Assembly (NCBI RefSeq): GCF_037094465.1
Contig: NZ_CP146609.1
Coordinates: forward strand, 496,001 to 560,000
Length of the DNA: 64,000 bases
Direction of reading: 5' to 3'
DNA from: Pseudodesulfovibrio sp. 5S69
Lineage (GTDB): Bacteria; Desulfobacterota; Desulfovibrionia; Desulfovibrionales; Desulfovibrionaceae
Below are positions 62,313-64,000 of this stretch, piece after piece. The notes beneath the pieces are model-generated. The model was not told the origin of the DNA. It made no database searches and saw nothing but the letters and a program-made list of their open reading frames with translations. Within the stretch, counting starts at the first letter, position 1. Every line of letters starts with the position of its first letter. Position numbers and translations under genes: made by a program.

Positions 62313-63482
62313 ATGTTTCTGAAAGTGAACCGAGATGAAATCATCGAAGGACTCCAGAAGTCGGCGAATATCATCCCGGCCAAAACCGGCGCAGCCTTTC
62401 TGCGGACCATCTGGCTCCAGTGCGAAAACGGGAACCTGAACATCATGAGCACGGATTCCAACCTGGAGTTCATGGGTTCCTATCCCGCCGCGCTCGAAGG
62501 CGAGGGCCTGGCCGGCGTGCAGGGGCGCGCCTTCTACGACCTGGTCAAACAGCTCAAGTCCGACCAGGGCGAGCTGACCATCCGCACGGACGAGTCCGAC
62601 CAGAACGTGCTGGTGGAGCAGAAAGCCCGCAAGTACAAGTTCCCGGTGAACGACCCCGAGTGGTTCCAGAAGTTCTCCTCCTTCCCCGAGGACAACACGG
62701 TCTACTGGTCCGGCGACTTCCTGCACGAGATCATCGACAAGATCTCGTTCTGCATCTCGGACGAGGATTCCATGGAGGCCATCGCCTGCATCTACATGGT
62801 CCCGCGCGAGAAGGACGGCAACAAGACCGTGGAGGTTTGCGGCCTGAACGGCCACCAGTTCGCCATGCTCAACTTCGTCAACGACGACATCTACGCCATG
62901 CTCCCGGAAGAGGGCGTACTCATCCAGAAGAAATACCTGACCGAGTTGAAGAAATGGCTGACCGCCGACGAGATCGAGCTGGCCATCTCCAACAAGCGGC
63001 TGTTCTTCCGCACCGGGGACAAGCGCGAGACCTTCACCCTGCCGTTGTCCTATTACCAGTATCCCAACTACAACAACTTCCTGGCGCGGCTCGGCGACGA
63101 CAACGTCTCCACCCTGGAGGTCAACCGGCTGGACCTGGTGGACGCCCTGTCCCGCGTGGCCCTGTTCAACACCGACTCCAACCGCTGCGCCTACTTCTCG
63201 TTCGCGGACAACGAAGTTACGGTGTCGGCCCAGGGCCAGGAGACCGGCACGGCGCGCGAATCCATCGACGCCACCTTCACCGGCGACATGGCCCGGATCG
63301 CCTTCCCCACCCGGAACCTGATCGAGATACTCAACCACTTCGCCTCTCCCACCGTGAAGTTCACCCTGACCGGCACCGAGGCCCCGTGCGGCCTGACCGG
63401 TTCCGACGACAAGGACTACAACGTGATCGTCATGCCCATGATGATCCAGGAAGAGACCTACTATACCGAGGAAAACGCATAA
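62313..63482 (+). CDS. dnaN: DNA polymerase III sliding clamp DnaN
   Basis: This 389-residue protein has three clamp domains; FLKVNRDEIIEGLQKSANII opens and VKFTLTGTEAPCGLTGSDDKDYNVIVMPMMIQ closes. A GGAGA site precedes the ATG. The gyrB ATG is at the next base after its stop. Confidence 0.96.
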   Translation: MFLKVNRDEIIEGLQKSANIIPAKTGAAFLRTIWLQCENGNLNIMSTDSNLEFMGSYPAALEGEGLAGVQGRAFYDLVKQLKSDQGELTIRTDESDQNVLVEQKARKYKFPVNDPEWFQKFSSFPEDNTVYWSGDFLHEIIDKISFCISDEDSMEAIACIYMVPREKDGNKTVEVCGLNGHQFAMLNFVNDDIYAMLPEEGVLIQKKYLTELKKWLTADEIELAISNKRLFFRTGDKRETFTLPLSYYQYPNYNNFLARLGDDNVSTLEVNRLDLVDALSRVALFNTDSNRCAYFSFADNEVTVSAQGQETGTARESIDATFTGDMARIAFPTRNLIEILNHFASPTVKFTLTGTEAPCGLTGSDDKDYNVIVMPMMIQEETYYTEENA

Positions 63483-64000
63483 ATGAGCGAAAAACAGTAC
63501 AACGCCGAGTCGATTACCGTACTTGAGGGACTCGAGGCCGTCCGGAAACGTCCGGCCATGTACATCGGGTCCACGGACATCCGGGGCCTGCACCACCTGG
63601 TCTACGAAGTCATCGACAACTCGATCGACGAGGCCATGGCCGGCTATTGCGACAAGATCAAGGTCACCCTGCACATGGACAACTCCTGCACGGTCACGGA
63701 CAACGGCCGCGGCATCCCGGTGGACATCCACCCCAAGGAGAAGGTCCCGGCCGTCCAACTGGCCATGACCACGCTGCACGCTGGCGGCAAGTTCGACAAC
63801 GACTCCTACAAGGTCTCGGGCGGCCTGCACGGCGTGGGTGTGTCCTGCGTCAACGCCCTGTCCGAGTTCATGGAGACCACGGTCCGGCGCGACGGCAAGA
63901 CCTACCGGATGAAGTTCGAGCGCGGCCACGTGACCCACGAGTTGGAGGAGATCGGCCCGTCCGACGCCACCGGCACCACCCAGCGGTTCAGGCCCGACGA
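63483..64000 (+). CDS. gyrB: DNA gyrase subunit B, 5' part
   Basis: The window ends after 172 codons. The ATPase part is evident: [56 protein letters not shown] and [27 protein letters not shown]. It supercoils DNA ahead of replication forks. It starts directly after dnaN. Confidence 0.97.
   Translation, partial: MSEKQYNAESITVLEGLEAVRKRPAMYIGSTDIRGLHHLVYEVIDNSIDEAMAGYCDKIKVTLHMDNSCTVTDNGRGIPVDIHPKEKVPAVQLAMTTLHAGGKFDNDSYKVSGGLHGVGVSCVNALSEFMETTVRRDGKTYRMKFERGHVTHELEEIGPSDATGTTQRFRPD

Overview
The window is a high-GC chromosomal segment that ends at the replication origin (dnaA, dnaN, 5' part of gyrB, with parA/parB and two perfect parS sites about 10 kb before dnaA). The gene set suggests a sulfate-reducing deltaproteobacterium of the Desulfovibrionaceae, most likely Desulfovibrio or Pseudodesulfovibrio. 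The indicators are a DUF39 homocysteine-biosynthesis protein, a VorB-type 2-oxoacid:ferredoxin oxidoreductase, a divergent short DnaA, Mop and DUF2959 proteins and a PP-loop/LarB/LarC set. The assignment is inference from gene content; no search was run.

Layout. 1-890: AT-rich end of a probably acquired segment, then a tRNA-Lys/tRNA-Glu operon. 0.9-8.3 kb: PaaK-like ligase, BASS/ACR3 transporter with a divergent Crp/Fnr regulator and an FNR-type box, DUF2959 lipoprotein, divergent argP/argO, a Cys-rich protein and a molbindin. 8.4-13.4 kb: a single-domain CULT (cereblon-like) protein with an HD hydrolase and a YigZ protein, a coiled-coil protein, and a lemA-TPM-TPM operon. 13.5-15.8 kb: rhlE, a zinc-ribbon protein, and a stretch with a strong palindrome-bearing promoter but no intact gene. 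15.8-27.7 kb: a complete C-P lyase locus. Divergent phnF faces phnGHIJKLM and phnCDE, and a second leftward operon carries a hexapeptide transferase, DUF1045 and phnN. phnD is frameshifted. 28.1-31.2 kb: DUF429, a ChaN-PDZ lipoprotein, a secreted protein and a PagL-like deacylase. 31.3-37.6 kb: TetR/RND operon and a TetR/DUF2867 pair. 37.7-44 kb: one leftward operon MATE-larE-larB-larC1-DUF3431-FtsX permease with a divergent MarR regulator. 44.4-48 kb: HTH protein plus unknown protein, phosphofructokinase, heptose kinase. 48-51.6 kb: parB, an antisense zinc-ribbon gene, parA, parS, sugar epimerase. 51.9-60.5 kb: coaBC operon, queA, a four-gene ferredoxin oxidoreductase operon, DUF39 protein. 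60.6-64 kb: oriC region, dnaA, dnaN, gyrB.

The most unusual structural signal is a dispersed intergenic repeat family of at least eleven copies. Each copy has a GCCTCCGGCGGCC end, a long hairpin, an AAACTTTTTG box and a CCGCTTCGCGG end. The copies are mostly arranged as head-to-head inverted pairs in the gaps after genes. The most interesting protein is the CULT-domain protein at 8461-8913, which keeps the three tryptophans and both CxxC pairs at the spacing of the thalidomide-binding pocket of cereblon.
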